64,000 nt of DNA from CAZRKC01 sp964600665 (GTDB lineage: Bacteria > Bacillota > SLNR01): NCBI GenBank assembly GCA_964600665.1, contig CAZRKC010000002.1, positions 96,670 through 160,669 of the forward strand. The letters are read 5' to 3'. Below, piece after piece: positions 33,951 to 42,493 of this stretch. Within the stretch, counting starts at the first letter, position 1; the number at the start of each line of letters is the position of its first letter. The notes beneath the pieces were generated by a model. The model made no database searches. It saw only the letters and a list, made by a program, of their open reading frames with translations, and had not been told where the DNA came from. Both the position numbers and the translations under genes were made by a program.

Positions 33951-34397
33951 ATGGATATTCTAGGAATTTTAGAGCAAATCGAAACTTTGATTTCGAACAG
34001 TAGCCGTATACCACTCACTGATAAAGTGATTATCAGTGAAAATGAACTGCTCCGGCTGATTGATGAGTTGCATGCATCGATGCCAGATGAATTAGAGCAG
34101 GCTAGGTGGATTGTAAAAGAGCGAGACAAGTTGATCAAAGAGGCGCATGTTGAAGCTGATCGGGTCAAAGAGGAAACAAAAGATTATGTCGAAAAAATGG
34201 CTGAACAAAGTGAGATTACCCGGCTGGCAAACGAGCAGGCAAATGAAATCTTGACTCAAGCGAAGCGAGTCGCAAAAGAGATCCGCGCAGGGGCAAATGA
34301 ATATGCAGATGGATTGCTTCTGAAATCGCAAGAGCAAATGGAAGCTGTAACCAGTGCGATCCGCAATGCTCGAAAAGAGATAGAAACCAATAAATAA
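33951..34397 (+). CDS. Conserved coiled-coil protein (DivIVA/ATP-synthase-b-like, unknown function)
   Basis: 148 residues; SD GGGGGG, ATG 33951. The N-terminus MDILGILEQIETLISNSSRIP and DELEQARWIVKERDKLIKEA begin a long helical region (about 40-145), rich in Glu/Lys/Arg/Ala, that predicts a coiled coil. Many Clostridia carry this gene after coaD, often annotated as ATPase only because of resemblance to the F-type b subunit; I see no nucleotide-binding motif. No transmembrane segment. Function unknown. Confidence 0.75.
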   Translation: MDILGILEQIETLISNSSRIPLTDKVIISENELLRLIDELHASMPDELEQARWIVKERDKLIKEAHVEADRVKEETKDYVEKMAEQSEITRLANEQANEILTQAKRVAKEIRAGANEYADGLLLKSQEQMEAVTSAIRNARKEIETNK

Positions 34398-34401
34398 GCT
34401 G

Positions 34402-34435
34402 ATGCCCGGTCATGGATGAAACGATGGCCGGGCAT
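34402..34435. terminator. Hairpin between converging genes
   Basis: ATGCCCGG (34402-34409) pairs with CCGGGCAT (34428-34435), with an additional CAT/ATG pairing inside. No long T-run on either strand, so termination strength is uncertain. It overlaps the 3' end of the minus-strand acyltransferase-like gene. Confidence 0.5.
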
Positions 34436-34916
34436 TCACATTGCTTGCAGCTAATCGCAACAGGCGAGGCCGGTTGAATCGCTGTGCCATGATACATGGA
34501 ATGTTGACAGTCAGGGCATATACCACCATGATGATGGCGATGGGCCATTCGTTAAAAAGGAAGAATATCCAAACAAGGCATAACTGCATCCAATGAACAT
34601 ATTCCGCTCGCCTCGTTTCTTCAACAAAACGCAAATAATAATCCTTGGAACGGTGGGCTAGATTTTTTTTGTTAAATCCACCAGTAAATATATTACCTCC
34701 TTCAGGGAGGTGTTTTTTCCATTTTCGGATTCTGAACCGGCGCTGATATATCATGCCTTCTAATTCCCATAAACGGGCTCTGGTCAAACATGAATCGTGG
34801 AGCAAGTAGTGAAGAGGGATTCGATGACCGATAACCCCGGTTGCGTAATGTATGATGAACCACAGCCCGAATATTATCAAAAATTGCGCCAAACCTGTGG
34901 GATGAAATATTTGCAT
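34410..34916 (-). CDS. CrtO-like membrane acyltransferase (glycosyl-diaponeurosporenoate acyltransferase family)
   Basis: 168 residues from ATG 34916, eight bases after AAGGGGG on the minus strand; another ATG (34934) overlaps the stop of the preceding gene. Hydrophobic segments at about 12-28 and 118-142. Conserved phrases KWKKHLPEGGNIFTGGFNKK, YLRFVEETRRAEYVHW and NIPCIMAQRFNRPRLLRL match the family that acylates the glycosyl unit of staphyloxanthin. No carotenoid genes are nearby, so the lipid substrate here is probably different. Paired with a CrtQ-like glycosyltransferase. Confidence 0.75.
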   Translation of the reverse strand: MQIFHPTGLAQFLIIFGLWFIIHYATGVIGHRIPLHYLLHDSCLTRARLWELEGMIYQRRFRIRKWKKHLPEGGNIFTGGFNKKNLAHRSKDYYLRFVEETRRAEYVHWMQLCLVWIFFLFNEWPIAIIMVVYALTVNIPCIMAQRFNRPRLLRLAASNVNARPSFHP

Positions 34917-34930
34917 GGCCGGCGCCCCCT

Positions 34931-36043
34931 TCATCGTGTATAAATGGTTCGACCTTTCCATATGACTTTTTTTCGTATGTAGGTCATGATTACACCGCGG
35001 ACATAAATGATCATGAAAGCATACGCCCAAATTGGGAATATGACCACAGACAGCCGTGAAAAATTCCCGACCCGTCGTAGCATCCAGATTATTTGAACCC
35101 CAAAAATCAGGTAAAGCAACACGGATGGTATGCCTGTTACAGAGAAACCATGGGCAATCCACCGCCAAAGGCCGAAACTGACCGATATGCTGCCCGTGAT
35201 CCAAAGACTGATCAAAACCATATGCCCCCGATGGATCGTAGCAGATCCAGATGCAAAGTTTTTGCTCCATCCCTCTATGATATCACTCAAACCACCGGGG
35301 TACATGCGAAAATGAATTGCCCCCGCACCCCCCATCAGACGAACAGGGATTCCATGAGATAGGAACGCACATCCCAGGACCATATCTTCCAAAATCGCCT
35401 GCTTTGCCGTCTCGTGTCCTCCGACTAGAAAATAATCATCTTTTTTAAAAACTTGACAAGGGCCGAAGAAAGCATAGGGATTGACAGCGTTGCCTCTTGG
35501 CGTGAAAACGCCAGTACCCATCATAAGGATGATGTTAAAATATGCGGACAAATTTTCAATATAGGTTGAAATCCAGTGGAAGGGTTGGACAGATAAGGGG
35601 GTTTCACTGATAGAAAACTGGTTAAGTATTTTCTCAAGCCCACCCTCAGTCAGCCAGACATCCGCATCCAGAAACATGATTACGCTGCCAGTGGCTGCAT
35701 GAGCACCTTGCCAACATGCCCAGGATTTACCCTGCCACCCGTTAGGAAGCGGCTTGGAGTTGATCACTTTGCACCCATATGCAGATGCAACTTCGGCGGT
35801 CCGATCTTCCGATTGATCATTGACCACGATAACCTCATGGAGCCGCTCATGAAGCGAAGCGATTGATTCCAGTAAAGGCTTGATTCGTCGTTCTTCATTT
35901 CTGGCAGGGATGATCAGTGAAGTCTCTCGGATCAGCGGAGTATCATGGCTGGACTGATATTTAAAATTCGGGATTTTATAAAGGAGCCCAAATCCCATCA
36001 GCCAGCAGATTAATAAGAAAAAACGATACATCATCAAAAACAT
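34931..36043 (-). CDS. Membrane glycosyltransferase family 2 (CrtQ-like)
   Basis: 370 residues; SD CCGGAGGGA on the minus strand. An N-terminal membrane anchor (FFLLICWLMGFGLLY) precedes the GT2 domain: SLIIPARNEERRI near 40-53, VIVVNDQSEDRTAEVA near 70-85, and DxD-type LDADVWL near 125. Three C-terminal hydrophobic segments (about 275-355). The closest remembered relatives are 4,4'-diaponeurosporenoate glycosyltransferases and related glycolipid enzymes. It lies 16 bases after tmcAL and is followed by the acyltransferase-like gene, suggesting glycosylation then acylation of a membrane lipid. Confidence 0.8.
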   Translation of the reverse strand: MFLMMYRFFLLICWLMGFGLLYKIPNFKYQSSHDTPLIRETSLIIPARNEERRIKPLLESIASLHERLHEVIVVNDQSEDRTAEVASAYGCKVINSKPLPNGWQGKSWACWQGAHAATGSVIMFLDADVWLTEGGLEKILNQFSISETPLSVQPFHWISTYIENLSAYFNIILMMGTGVFTPRGNAVNPYAFFGPCQVFKKDDYFLVGGHETAKQAILEDMVLGCAFLSHGIPVRLMGGAGAIHFRMYPGGLSDIIEGWSKNFASGSATIHRGHMVLISLWITGSISVSFGLWRWIAHGFSVTGIPSVLLYLIFGVQIIWMLRRVGNFSRLSVVIFPIWAYAFMIIYVRGVIMTYIRKKVIWKGRTIYTR

Positions 36044-36059
36044 GTAAAATCCCTCCGGA

Positions 36060-37364
36060 TCATAGCGGCGAACGGACCACCGGGTGTGTCATATCTTGAC
36101 CTGAATATCTTTCAGTTGGATTTGCAAATGCGAGGGTGTACAAGTCAGTTGCATTCATGTCAAGTTGAAGCATTCGTTCCAGTATGGGATGGTTTGTCGC
36201 CAACCGGGGTAATGCAGGTGCAATTCTTTGCAAAATCGGCAGGGATGCACTTTTTTTCATCTGTTTGAGTAAAATTTGTCCTTTTTCACTGAATCCCAGA
36301 ACACGGATATATTGCGGTCCGAAATCGCTGAATAACGAAGCGTCTTTTTGTGTATATCCTAAAAGCACATGAAACATGATTCGTTGAAGTGTTGTTTGGG
36401 GATACCGTTTGGTTTTGGATCGTTGCAGGATTTCACCTAAAGTGCCGGATTTTTGGGCAGCTTGCTGGATGCGATATTCCATGCCCTCACGAATATCGGC
36501 GATGCCTTCAAGGGAAACTGTGTTTTTCCGTCGGAGTAAAGATAAGATGATCGTTGAAAAATCCCTGGAAAACACGGGGCCGCGGCCCAGATTAAATGCA
36601 GACTGCATTACAGCCACCGTAGCCGGAGGCATCACTGACCGCAGTGGGGTTAGGACATCGTTGTATGATCCTTCTTGAAGGCTGTTTTCAAGCACGGTAC
36701 GAATAGCCGTGGCACTTGCAATGGACCCCGATGAAAAAGTGGTATCGTGATAGCTTGCTCCGATGCGGGGGATCAGGACTGGCTGGATGGTGCTATTACT
36801 CCGAAATAACGCTTTAAGATATTCGATTGCTAAAATGGCATTGGGTTTACCCATGATATCTTTCAACTTGTTGGCAGGCACACTTTTGAGTGCAATATCA
36901 CTGTTGTCTCGACGATATCGGAGTAGCGCCTCTTGACGGGCGGCAGGGTATGAATGGCCTATGTTGAGATACTCTCGCAGCATGGATTGGTACTCAGGTG
37001 GCTCAACTGCTAAAAATTTGGCAATTACCAACATGGGGTCAATCGTATCTTCTTCACTCCCAAAACAGAGATGCGTAACCATACCGGTGGCTTCAAGAAT
37101 GCTGACTGCACCATGAGCAAAGGTTTCTGCACTTTGTGCACAATAGGCATACGGAAGCTCTAATATCAAATCAACTCCGGCCGCAACTGCCATCGAAGCG
37201 CGGCACCATTTATCCACTAAGGCCGGTGCGCCTCTTTGGAGAAAGTGACCGCTCATGACCGCGATCGTATAGTCAGCCCCACTATGTGATATGGATTCTT
37301 GAAGATGATACATGTGCCCATTGTGGAATGGGTTGTATTCGACAATCAACCCGGCGACATTCAT
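36060..37364 (-). CDS. tmcAL: tRNA(Met) cytidine acetate ligase TmcAL
   Basis: Forms N4-acetylcytidine at the wobble base of elongator tRNA-Met using acetate and ATP (YlbM in Bacillus). 434 residues. The nucleotidyltransferase-type motif NPFHNGH is at residues 11-17. Other family stretches are MSGHFLQRGAPALVDKW and VDLILELPYAYCAQSAE near 64-80. SD AAAGGAGG. Direct use of acetate fits the divergent neighbour ackA, though this link is inference. Heads the three-gene minus-strand operon. Confidence 0.93.
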   Translation of the reverse strand: MNVAGLIVEYNPFHNGHMYHLQESISHSGADYTIAVMSGHFLQRGAPALVDKWCRASMAVAAGVDLILELPYAYCAQSAETFAHGAVSILEATGMVTHLCFGSEEDTIDPMLVIAKFLAVEPPEYQSMLREYLNIGHSYPAARQEALLRYRRDNSDIALKSVPANKLKDIMGKPNAILAIEYLKALFRSNSTIQPVLIPRIGASYHDTTFSSGSIASATAIRTVLENSLQEGSYNDVLTPLRSVMPPATVAVMQSAFNLGRGPVFSRDFSTIILSLLRRKNTVSLEGIADIREGMEYRIQQAAQKSGTLGEILQRSKTKRYPQTTLQRIMFHVLLGYTQKDASLFSDFGPQYIRVLGFSEKGQILLKQMKKSASLPILQRIAPALPRLATNHPILERMLQLDMNATDLYTLAFANPTERYSGQDMTHPVVRSPL

Positions 37365-37699
37365 AGAAACGCCTCCTTTGGTTAGATTTAAGAATTAAAT
37401 TCTAAAGAAAACATGAAAACCCTTTTGTGTGAACACCTATGTCCCTGCGAATAACGTGGAGACAGTGCTGTGTGCGTTGAATATAACACCGAAAAAATGT
37501 ATAATCATCTTGAGACCCTAAGTTGACTTGTCCAGTTAAATTTGAACCAAATCCTCTCCGATAAGCATGTTAAGCGTCGCGGACTGGAGGATGACCATGA
37601 GGGAATCATCACGAGTGGGACGATAAGGTTCATTAAACCCACAAACAAATCATCACTGCCACTATATGACAGAGATGTATGGATTAACCGTTCCCTGCC
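37365..37699. other. Divergent intergenic region between tmcAL and ackA
   Basis: 442 bases separate the divergent starts; the ackA promoter occupies 37700-37728. The palindrome AGAATTAAATTCT lies near 37391-37403, just upstream of the tmcAL SD. On the minus strand, 37649-37536 is an open frame of about 37 codons without a start codon that reads protein-like (NEPYRPTRDDSLMVILQSAT); it may be a gene remnant. No convincing tmcAL promoter was found. Confidence 0.5.
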
Positions 37700-37728
37700 T
37701 TGACACAATACCGGTCTTGTGTTAATAT
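37700..37728 (+). promoter_or_regulatory. Sigma-A promoter for ackA-yceD-rpmF
   Basis: TTGACA (37700-37705), a 17-base spacer, TAATAT (37723-37728). The leader to the ackA ATG is about 70 bases. Confidence 0.85.
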
Positions 37729-37806
37729 TACAGCGGTGTTTTGTCATGATTAGGTGATGTCAATACGGGATCTACAGCCAACTCAATATCGTGGGGGCGT
37801 GAAAAT

Positions 37807-39006
37807 ATGAAAATTTTGGTTATGAATTGCGGGAGCTCTTCTTTAAAGTATCAGCTGTTCAACATGAAAGATGAAACTGTGTTGGCAAAAGGATTGGTTG
37901 AACGGATTGGGTTGGATGATGCTTTAATGAGCCATGAGACCCGCACTTTCAAACAAGGGAAAATACCCGTAATTGCTCCCGATCACAAGATTGCTATTCA
38001 AGGTGTGATTGAGGCCTTGAAACATCCAGACACCGGCGTCATCAAGAGTATGGATGAAATCAAAGCGGTTGGACATCGAGTGGTCCACGGGGGCGAGAAA
38101 ATCGCCCAATCGGTCCTGATCACAGAAGAAGTTTTGACGGTGCTGCGGGAATGTTCTGAGTTAGCTCCGTTGCACAACCCGGCCAATATCATTGGTATTC
38201 TAGCGTGCCAGGCACTGATGCCAGATATTCCCCAGGTTGGTGTGTTTGATACAGCATTTCATCAAACAATGCCGCGGAAAGCATACTTGTATGCCATACC
38301 CTATGAGTACTACGAAAAGTATCATGTGAGACGATATGGTTTCCATGGAACATCCCACAAGTATGTTGCGCAGCGTGCCGCTGAGCTAATGAATAGACCA
38401 TTTGATACATTAAAAATCGTAACCTGCCATTTGGGGAATGGATCCAGTGTAACGGCAGTGAAAAACGGAATGTCAATAGACACCAGTTTAGGTTTTGGGA
38501 CCGTAGCCGGAGTACCCATGGGAACCCGGTGTGGCGATTTGGATCCGGCCATCATCCCGTATCTCATGGACAAAGAGAATCTGACTATCGACCAGATGAG
38601 TGGTGTCCTGTACAAGAAGAGCGGTCTTCTTGGACTCTCAGGTGTGAGCAGCGACATGCGGGATATTGAAAAAGAAAAGAATCTTGGTAACCAACGGGCA
38701 GAGGCCACCATTGAAATGTTTGCATATTCGGTTAAAAAATTCATCGGTACATACGCGGCTGCTATGGGTGGCCTGGATGCTGTGGTTTTCACCGCCGGGA
38801 TCGGGGAGAACGCCATTGATGTCCGAGAGATGGTCTGTAGCGATTTGAGTTTTATGGGGATTCATTTTGAACATGAACGGAATCAGGTTCGTGGTAAGGA
38901 ACAAGAAATCAGCACTCCCGATTCACCAGTCAAGGTTTTTGTCATCCCAACCAATGAAGAATTAATGATTGCCCGAGATACCCGAGAAATCGGCTTGGGC
39001 ATCTAA
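37807..39006 (+). CDS. ackA: Acetate kinase
   Basis: Interconverts acetyl phosphate and acetate with ATP, a main energy step in anaerobic fermentation. 399 residues: MKILVMNCGSSSLKYQLF (Asn7 ligand), HRVVHGGE near 98, FDTAFHQTMP, YGFHGTSHKYV, GNGSSVTAVKNG, and FTAGIGENA near 328. No phosphotransacetylase gene is adjacent, although pta-ackA pairing is common. SD GGGGGCGTG. Followed by yceD and rpmF in one transcript. Confidence 0.96.
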   Translation: MKILVMNCGSSSLKYQLFNMKDETVLAKGLVERIGLDDALMSHETRTFKQGKIPVIAPDHKIAIQGVIEALKHPDTGVIKSMDEIKAVGHRVVHGGEKIAQSVLITEEVLTVLRECSELAPLHNPANIIGILACQALMPDIPQVGVFDTAFHQTMPRKAYLYAIPYEYYEKYHVRRYGFHGTSHKYVAQRAAELMNRPFDTLKIVTCHLGNGSSVTAVKNGMSIDTSLGFGTVAGVPMGTRCGDLDPAIIPYLMDKENLTIDQMSGVLYKKSGLLGLSGVSSDMRDIEKEKNLGNQRAEATIEMFAYSVKKFIGTYAAAMGGLDAVVFTAGIGENAIDVREMVCSDLSFMGIHFEHERNQVRGKEQEISTPDSPVKVFVIPTNEELMIARDTREIGLGI

Positions 39007-39019
39007 AGAGGTGTCTGCA

Positions 39020-39565
39020 GTGAGAATTAATATTTCCAATTTGGATCGTGATGTGGGGGATAGCGTTGAATTTGCTTTAAAAGAGAATTTTCCACCACTG
39101 GATTTTATGGGAGAGGAAATTGTATTTCCAGAACCATTGCATATCGATGGTATTATCATGTATACTAATATAGGCTATCTGGTAAAGGGAAGAGTCACTG
39201 GATCCATCAGAAGACTTTGCGGACGGTGCTCGGAACTTTACGAAGAAAACTTTGATTCAGAATTTGATGCGATTTTCCGTCGTGCTGATGAGAATCCGCA
39301 GGAGCTTGGCCATGAAGAAGGAGAAATTGAAGAAGGTATGGAATTCTTCACTTTCACAGACGCCTGGATCGATCTATCCGATATCGTACAAGAGTGCATC
39401 ATTACTGAGATCCCAATGAAAGCATTGTGCCGCGAAGACTGTTTAGGACTGTGCCCGGTGTGTGGCCAAAACCGCAATATTGAGGCCTGTACTTGCGAAA
39501 ACAATCAAGTGGATGAGCGGCTTGCTGGGTTAAAAGCTTGGAAACATGAAGACGATTCGATATAA
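39020..39565 (+). CDS. YceD/DUF177-family protein (large-subunit/23S rRNA associated)
   Basis: 181 residues from GTG 39020, after AAAGAGGTG; the longer frame runs into ackA. Contains the DUF177 pattern VKGRVTGSIRRLCGRCSELYEENFD, with CxxC near 77-80, and the C-terminal pair LCREDCLGLCPVCGQNRN. YceD proteins sit upstream of rpmF across bacteria and are linked to 23S rRNA accumulation. The extra Cys residues suggest zinc binding here. Confidence 0.88.
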   Translation: MRINISNLDRDVGDSVEFALKENFPPLDFMGEEIVFPEPLHIDGIIMYTNIGYLVKGRVTGSIRRLCGRCSELYEENFDSEFDAIFRRADENPQELGHEEGEIEEGMEFFTFTDAWIDLSDIVQECIITEIPMKALCREDCLGLCPVCGQNRNIEACTCENNQVDERLAGLKAWKHEDDSI

Positions 39566-39597
39566 CACTGGCGAGTGAAGATAAGGAGGTGTGCAAT

Positions 39598-39771
39598 ATG
39601 GCAGTACCAAAGCAAAAAATGTCTAAATCCAGACGTGATAAGAGACGAGCCAACTGGAAGCTGACTGTGCCTGTTCTGACGGAGTGCCCGCAGTGCCACA
39701 AACCAAAATTACCGCATCGAGTTTGCGGTGAATGCGGATATTACAAGAACAAAGAGGTTATCAGCAAATAA
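39598..39771 (+). CDS. rpmF: 50S ribosomal protein L32
   Basis: 57 residues from ATG 39598, after AAGGAGGTG: MAVPKQKMSKSRRDKRRANW, then a zinc site CPQC ... CGEC. Typical Bacillota L32. Ends the ackA-yceD-rpmF transcript. Confidence 0.96.
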   Translation: MAVPKQKMSKSRRDKRRANWKLTVPVLTECPQCHKPKLPHRVCGECGYYKNKEVISK

Positions 39772-39787
39772 GCAGGACCAACCATTC

Positions 39788-39822
39788 AATAAGGTGACGG
39801 AAATCCGTTATCTTATTTTTTT
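39788..39822 (+). terminator. Terminator after rpmF
   Basis: A 14-bp stem: 39788-39801 (aataaggtgacgga) pairs with 39804-39817 (tccgttatcttatt) with two G-U pairs, followed by a run of T. Confidence 0.93.
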
Positions 39823-39828
39823 ACAATC

Positions 39829-39857
39829 TTGCATATCCGGCCGGGGTCATGTATACT
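39829..39857 (+). promoter_or_regulatory. Sigma-A promoter of the fapR fatty-acid operon
   Basis: TTGCAT (39829-39834), a 17-base spacer, TATACT (39852-39857). A FapR-like operator lies just downstream. Confidence 0.85.
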
Positions 39858-39874
39858 ACGATTAACAGCTGCTC

Positions 39875-39891
39875 TTAGTATGAGGTATTAG
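39875..39891 (+). promoter_or_regulatory. Candidate FapR operator in the fapR leader
   Basis: TTAGTATGAGGTATTAG, a 17-base imperfect inverted repeat that resembles the remembered FapR box (TTAGTAcc-type half-sites). It lies about 18-34 bases after the -10, inside the expected transcript start region, so bound FapR would block transcription until malonyl-CoA releases it. Confidence 0.65.
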
Positions 39892-39913
39892 CATTAGGGA
39901 TGGTGGTGAGCCC

Positions 39914-40516
39914 GTGAGAAAGACAAAAAAGATGGAACGGCAAAGCAGACTCAAAGAAATATTGGAGATTAATCCGTTTTGTACGGACGCTGAACTGGCT
40001 GATCAGTTGGGTGCGAGCGTACAGACCATCCGTCTGGATCGCACTGCGCTTCACATTCCTGAATTGCGAGAGCGGACGAAGCAAGTTGCAGAAAATACGT
40101 TCAGCCAGGTAAAATCACTTCGGAGTGAAGATTTCGTTGGTGAATTGATCGATCTTGATCTGAATGAAAGTGGAATTTCAGTGATGGAAACGACTGATGA
40201 CATGACATATGCAGACAGCAACGTTGTCAAAGGGTATTATGTGTTTTCGCATGCATCATCGTTGGCCATTGCAATCATTGATGCGAATGTGGCGCTGATC
40301 GGCCTTGCGAATATCAAGTTCCGCCGGCCGGTGCTCAAAGGTGAAAGATTAGTGGCAAAAGCGAAAGTAATTCGCCAGAAAACAGCGAATTATGTGGTGC
40401 AGGTGGTATCAAAGGTGAATGGCGAGCAAGTATTTCGGGGAAAATTTGTGGTGTTTCTCTTAGACAGCCCACCCATGGGGAGAGGTGAGTTGGGATATGA
40501 CACGAATCGCGGTTGA
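39914..40516 (+). CDS. fapR: FapR, malonyl-CoA-responsive repressor of fatty-acid and phospholipid genes
   Basis: 200 residues from GTG 39914. The N-terminal helix-turn-helix (about 1-55) has MERQSRLKEILEINPF and LADQLGASVQTIRLDR. The C-terminal hotdog domain carries the effector pocket: DDMTYADSNVVKGYYVFSHA near 97-116 and LANIKFRRPVLKGERLVAKA near 134-153. Its 3' end overlaps plsX by 20 bases. A probable FapR box in its own leader implies autoregulation of the whole operon. Confidence 0.94.
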   Translation: MRKTKKMERQSRLKEILEINPFCTDAELADQLGASVQTIRLDRTALHIPELRERTKQVAENTFSQVKSLRSEDFVGELIDLDLNESGISVMETTDDMTYADSNVVKGYYVFSHASSLAIAIIDANVALIGLANIKFRRPVLKGERLVAKAKVIRQKTANYVVQVVSKVNGEQVFRGKFVVFLLDSPPMGRGELGYDTNRG

Positions 40517-41498
40517 TGCGATGGGGGGCGATAGAGGCCCTGAAACGGTTGTTGCGGGAGCGGCTTTGGCGGCAAAGCCAGGAGTCGAATTCACATTCGT
40601 GGGAGACGAGAGAGTCCTTTCTCCCATCGTTACTCGGTACGATTTCCCTAAGGCAGCGATCATTCATGCCCCAACGGTGATCGGGGATGATGAATCGCCG
40701 GTCATGGCTATCCGTCGTAAAAAAGATTCTTCGCTGGTGCAAGCGGTCAATTTAGTTGCATCAGGTGAAGCAGAGGTTGTTTTGTCTGCAGGTAACACAG
40801 GGGCATTTATGGCAGCATCATACATGTTGATTCGAACGATTAATGGGATCGAGCGACCTGCGTTAGCCCCGGCATTACCCAGTCGCAAGGCGGGGGAGTT
40901 GTTCGTCTTGCTTGACGCCGGTGCAAACATGGATGCTGATGCAACGGATCTCAGCCATTACGGCATGATGGGCAGCTTATATGCAGAACGTATGTTGAAC
41001 TTGAAACATCCACGAGTTGCATTGTTGAATGTGGGCAAGGAGCCGAATAAAGGCGGCAAAGTGGTCCAAGAGGCATATGCGATGTTGAAAGATACGCAAC
41101 AAAATTTCGTCGGGAACATTGAGGCGCGGGATATTTTCAGTGGTTTGGCAGATGTTGTGATCTGTGATGGTTTTGTGGGTAATGCAGTGCTGAAAGCCTG
41201 TGAAGGGTTGGCAGAAACGATGTTTGCGATGATCAAGGATACACTGGGCAGCGGGATAAAAAATAAACTGGGTGCTGCACTGGTGAAGTCTGACTTCAAA
41301 AAGTTACGAAAACGTCTTGACTATACAGAGTATGGCGGGGCTCCATTATTAGGGATCAATGGGATTTGCGTGAAAAGTCATGGCAATTCCGATATAAATG
41401 CGATAAAAAGCGGAATTCAAATAGCCATCAATCTGGCTGATAGCCATCTGGTGGATGCAATCGAAAACAATTTGAAGGCCCGGGAGGTTGTAATATGA
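40497..41498 (+). CDS. plsX: Phosphate acyltransferase PlsX
   Basis: Makes acyl-phosphate from acyl-ACP for phospholipid synthesis by PlsY. ATG 40497, after AGAGGTGAG, gives 333 residues starting MTRIAVDAMGGDRGPE. Other signatures: SPVMAIRRKKDSSLVQAV, SAGNTGAFMAAS, VALLNVGKEPNKGG, and the C-terminal YGGAPLLGINGICVKSHG. Overlaps fapR by 20 bases and fabH by four. FakA/DegV elsewhere in the window would produce the same acyl-phosphate intermediate from free acids. Confidence 0.95.
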   Translation: MTRIAVDAMGGDRGPETVVAGAALAAKPGVEFTFVGDERVLSPIVTRYDFPKAAIIHAPTVIGDDESPVMAIRRKKDSSLVQAVNLVASGEAEVVLSAGNTGAFMAASYMLIRTINGIERPALAPALPSRKAGELFVLLDAGANMDADATDLSHYGMMGSLYAERMLNLKHPRVALLNVGKEPNKGGKVVQEAYAMLKDTQQNFVGNIEARDIFSGLADVVICDGFVGNAVLKACEGLAETMFAMIKDTLGSGIKNKLGAALVKSDFKKLRKRLDYTEYGGAPLLGINGICVKSHGNSDINAIKSGIQIAINLADSHLVDAIENNLKAREVVI

Positions 41499-42481
41499 TA
41501 AAGTCAGTTGGGATTGTTGGAATGGGAACATCCATCCCCGATAAGATATTGACCAATGCTGATTTGGAGAAAATGGTCGATACTTCAGATGAATGGATTC
41601 GGAGCCGGACAGGGATAGTTGAGCGAAGGATTATTGCAGACGGTTTGACCACCTCTGATCTGGCGTTGGAAGCCGCACAGAAAGCGCTGGTACAAGCAGG
41701 GATGACGGCTGATGAAGTCGATCTGGTCATTGTCGCATCTATAAGCCCAGATATGATTTTCCCGGCAACCGCATGTATCGTGCAGGGTAAATTGGGAGCA
41801 GTCAATGCAGCTGCATTTGATTTAGAAGCAGGGTGCTCTGGTTTTCTGTATGTGCTTACGATTGCAGCTCAGTGTATCGCATCTGGACTGTACAATAATG
41901 TCCTGGTGATCGGTGCAGAAGCGATGTCCCGATTGATCAATTGGGAGGATCGGAATACTTGCATCCTTTTCGGTGACGCAGCTGCTGCGGCGGTCCTGAA
42001 ACCAGTTGAAGATGGTTATGGTTTTCTGTCGTTTTATTTGGGATCCGATGGCAGAGGGTCCGAACTCTTGTTGTTACCTGCAGGCGGGGCACGATTGCCT
42101 GCTTCCCAGGAGACAGTGGAAAATCATCTCCATTCTGTTCACATGGCAGGGGCGGAAGTGTTTAAATTTGCCGTTAGGATCATGGGTGATGCATCATTAG
42201 AAGCACTTAAAAGAGCCAATCTAACTCCTCAAGATATCGATCTGGTTGTTCCCCATCAAGCGAATGTACGCATTATCGATGCAGCTGCCAAACGATTGGG
42301 TATTGATAGAGAGAAAATCTATGTGAATGTGGAGCGTTTCGGTAACACATCTTCTGCGTCAGTGGGAGTTGCATTGGTGGAGTGTGTCGAACAGGGTTTA
42401 ATTAAATCGGGGGACATCATTCTTCTGGTTGGATTTGGCGCTGGTTTAACTTGGGGTTCAGCTGTTATCCGGTGGGTGTAG
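41495..42481 (+). CDS. fabH: Beta-ketoacyl-ACP synthase III
   Basis: Condenses acetyl-CoA or branched acyl-CoA with malonyl-ACP to start fatty-acid synthesis. 328 residues. Catalytic Cys114 lies in DLEAGCSGFLYVL (more often A-A-C-S-G-F); His is in VPHQANVRI near 252-260 and Asn in ERFGNTSSASV near 280-290. Four-base overlap with plsX. Confidence 0.95.
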   Translation: MIKSVGIVGMGTSIPDKILTNADLEKMVDTSDEWIRSRTGIVERRIIADGLTTSDLALEAAQKALVQAGMTADEVDLVIVASISPDMIFPATACIVQGKLGAVNAAAFDLEAGCSGFLYVLTIAAQCIASGLYNNVLVIGAEAMSRLINWEDRNTCILFGDAAAAAVLKPVEDGYGFLSFYLGSDGRGSELLLLPAGGARLPASQETVENHLHSVHMAGAEVFKFAVRIMGDASLEALKRANLTPQDIDLVVPHQANVRIIDAAAKRLGIDREKIYVNVERFGNTSSASVGVALVECVEQGLIKSGDIILLVGFGAGLTWGSAVIRWV

Positions 42482-42493
42482 GGGGTCGTGATG

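Noticed and set aside
34917..35270. Longer minus-strand reading of the CrtO-like gene
   Set aside because: The extra part is antisense-frame overlap with the glycosyltransferase gene; AAGGGGG supports ATG 34916.
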